From JAIYDJ01 sp031400505 (GTDB lineage: Bacteria; Pseudomonadota; Alphaproteobacteria; Rhodobacterales; Rhodobacteraceae): DNA of 64,000 nt. Shown one piece after another: positions 63,360-64,000 of this stretch. Both the position numbers and the translations under genes were made by a program. The stretch lies in contig JANNPZ010000088.1 in the NCBI GenBank assembly GCA_031400505.1, positions 25,375-89,374 on the forward strand, written 5' to 3'. Each line of letters starts with the position of its first letter. The stretch's first letter is position 1. The notes beneath the pieces were generated by a model that saw only the letters and a program-made list of their open reading frames with translations, did no database searches and was not told the DNA's origin.

Positions 63360-63919
63360 CAGACGCCCCGCGACAAGGCGGCCACGCCCGTCCGCGCCAA
63401 TTCCACCAGCCCCAGCGGCCGCATCAAATCGGCGAAGGCGTCGATCTTTTCGGGCGTGCCGGTCATTTCGAACACGAAGGACCCCAGCGTGCTGTCCACC
63501 ACATTGGCGCGGAAAATCTCGGCCAGTTGCAGCGCCTCGATCCGCGCCTCGCCTTTGCCGGCCACTTTCAGCAACGCCAGTTCACGTTGCACAGCGGGGC
63601 CTTCGGTGGTCAGATCGTGGACTTCGTGCACTGGCACCATACGCGCAAGCTGCGCTTTGATCTGCTCGATCACTTCTGGCGTGCCGGTGGTCACCACAGT
63701 GATCCGGCTCATGTGTTTGGCATGGTCGGTTTCCGCAACAGTCAGACTGTCGATATTGTAGCCGCGCCCAGAAAACAGCCCGATGACCCGCGCCAAAACC
63801 CCGCTTTCGTTGTCGACCACCGCCGCCAGCGTATGCGTTTCGATCACCGGCGCATTGGGATCGCGCAACTCGTAAGCCGAATGGCTGGTCGAGCCTTTTT
63901 TGATATTGAGCGGTGACAT
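63359..63919 (-). CDS. ilvN: Acetolactate synthase small (regulatory) subunit
   Basis: 186 residues. N-terminal ACT domain (THTLAAVVDNESGVLARVIGLFSGRGYNIDSLTV), then the regulatory C-terminal domain (KVAGKGEARIEALQLAEIFRANVVD). It gives valine feedback control to the catalytic subunit IlvB/IlvI, which would lie upstream beyond the window edge. Full length. Confidence 0.95.
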   Translation of the reverse strand: MSPLNIKKGSTSHSAYELRDPNAPVIETHTLAAVVDNESGVLARVIGLFSGRGYNIDSLTVAETDHAKHMSRITVVTTGTPEVIEQIKAQLARMVPVHEVHDLTTEGPAVQRELALLKVAGKGEARIEALQLAEIFRANVVDSTLGSFVFEMTGTPEKIDAFADLMRPLGLVELARTGVAALSRGV

Positions 63920-63965
63920 GGCCTGCTTCCTTCATCATCTGTTCAAAAACATCCCACGGGGGTGT

Positions 63966-63982
63966 GGGGGTGTGAAACCCCC
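63966..63982. repeat. GGGGGT...ACCCCC element, copy 2 (inverted)
   Basis: GGGGGTGTGAAACCCCC, the reverse complement of 63238-63254, upstream of ilvN. Nearby ATCCCACGGGGG (63951) is also complementary to CCCCCGTGGGAT (63328-63339), so a larger pair of inverted elements flanks ilvN. Confidence 0.7.
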
Positions 63983-64000
63983 ACTCCGACCCATCACACC

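Overview
The window looks like a chromosomal segment of an alphaproteobacterium of the order Rhodobacterales (Rhodobacter/Roseobacter relatives). DNA is GC-rich. The gene content and order (ybgC-tolQRAB-pal-ybgF-tilS-ftsH, phaZ/phaC-phaP-phaR with CTGC-N3-GCAG PhaR sites, a ligase-associated helicase with PdeM, glutaryl-CoA dehydrogenase beside a LysR gene) fit that group. I cannot name the genus. I see no rRNA, tRNA, CRISPR array, prophage or insertion sequence. About 67 protein genes cover almost everything.

Layout. 0.2-13.9 kb (+): a PACE-type membrane protein, the Tol-Pal envelope-constriction operon, tilS, ftsH, a MOSC protein, the one-carbon pair fhs-folD and a membrane LytTR protein. 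13.9-17.1 kb (-): DNA-repair pair pdeM and Lhr-like helicase. 17.2-20.7 kb (+): a YmdB-type metallophosphoesterase, a DMT exporter and an SLC13/TrkA-C permease. 20.9-24.3 kb: soxR with a canonical SoxR box inside the promoter of a divergent VOC gene, then yebC, a DinB protein and an acyltransferase. 24.8-29.0 kb (+): a polyamine-type ABC transporter. 29.0-30.6 kb: small genes (DUF2177, ArsC-like, cold shock, membrane protein).

30.6-33.05 kb (-): a four-gene bufferin-type operon: a secreted Cys-containing DUF2282 precursor, a DUF692/MNIO enzyme, a DUF2063 partner and a DoxX membrane protein, with ATGA overlaps between the last three. This is a copper-linked, post-translationally modified metallophore system and the most distinctive locus here. 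It is followed by thrS, whose 41-bp leader is duplicated around a small lipoprotein gene, then MAPEG, an in-frame ArsR-SRPBCC fusion with a divergent operator, and three alpha/beta hydrolases, one lacking the nucleophile serine. 39.4-43.9 kb: polyhydroxyalkanoate metabolism (phaZ, phaC, phaP, phaR) with three PhaR sites.

44.8-54.3 kb (-): a probable operon for glutamylation-type amine catabolism: a polar amino acid/amine ABC transporter, two glutamine synthetase-like ligases, a glutamine amidotransferase, an FAD amine oxidase and a DegT aminotransferase. The transporter ATPase has no ordinary start codon. 54.4-64 kb: a PhnD-like protein without signal peptide, TerB, rlmJ, an endonuclease/phosphatase-family protein, ppk2, a TerC protein, a second FAD oxidoreductase with a LysR regulator, glutaryl-CoA dehydrogenase and ilvN. 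Two identical 24-bp intergenic repeats lie at the 3' ends of the helicase and ilvN, and GGGGT...ACCCC palindromes occur at three places.
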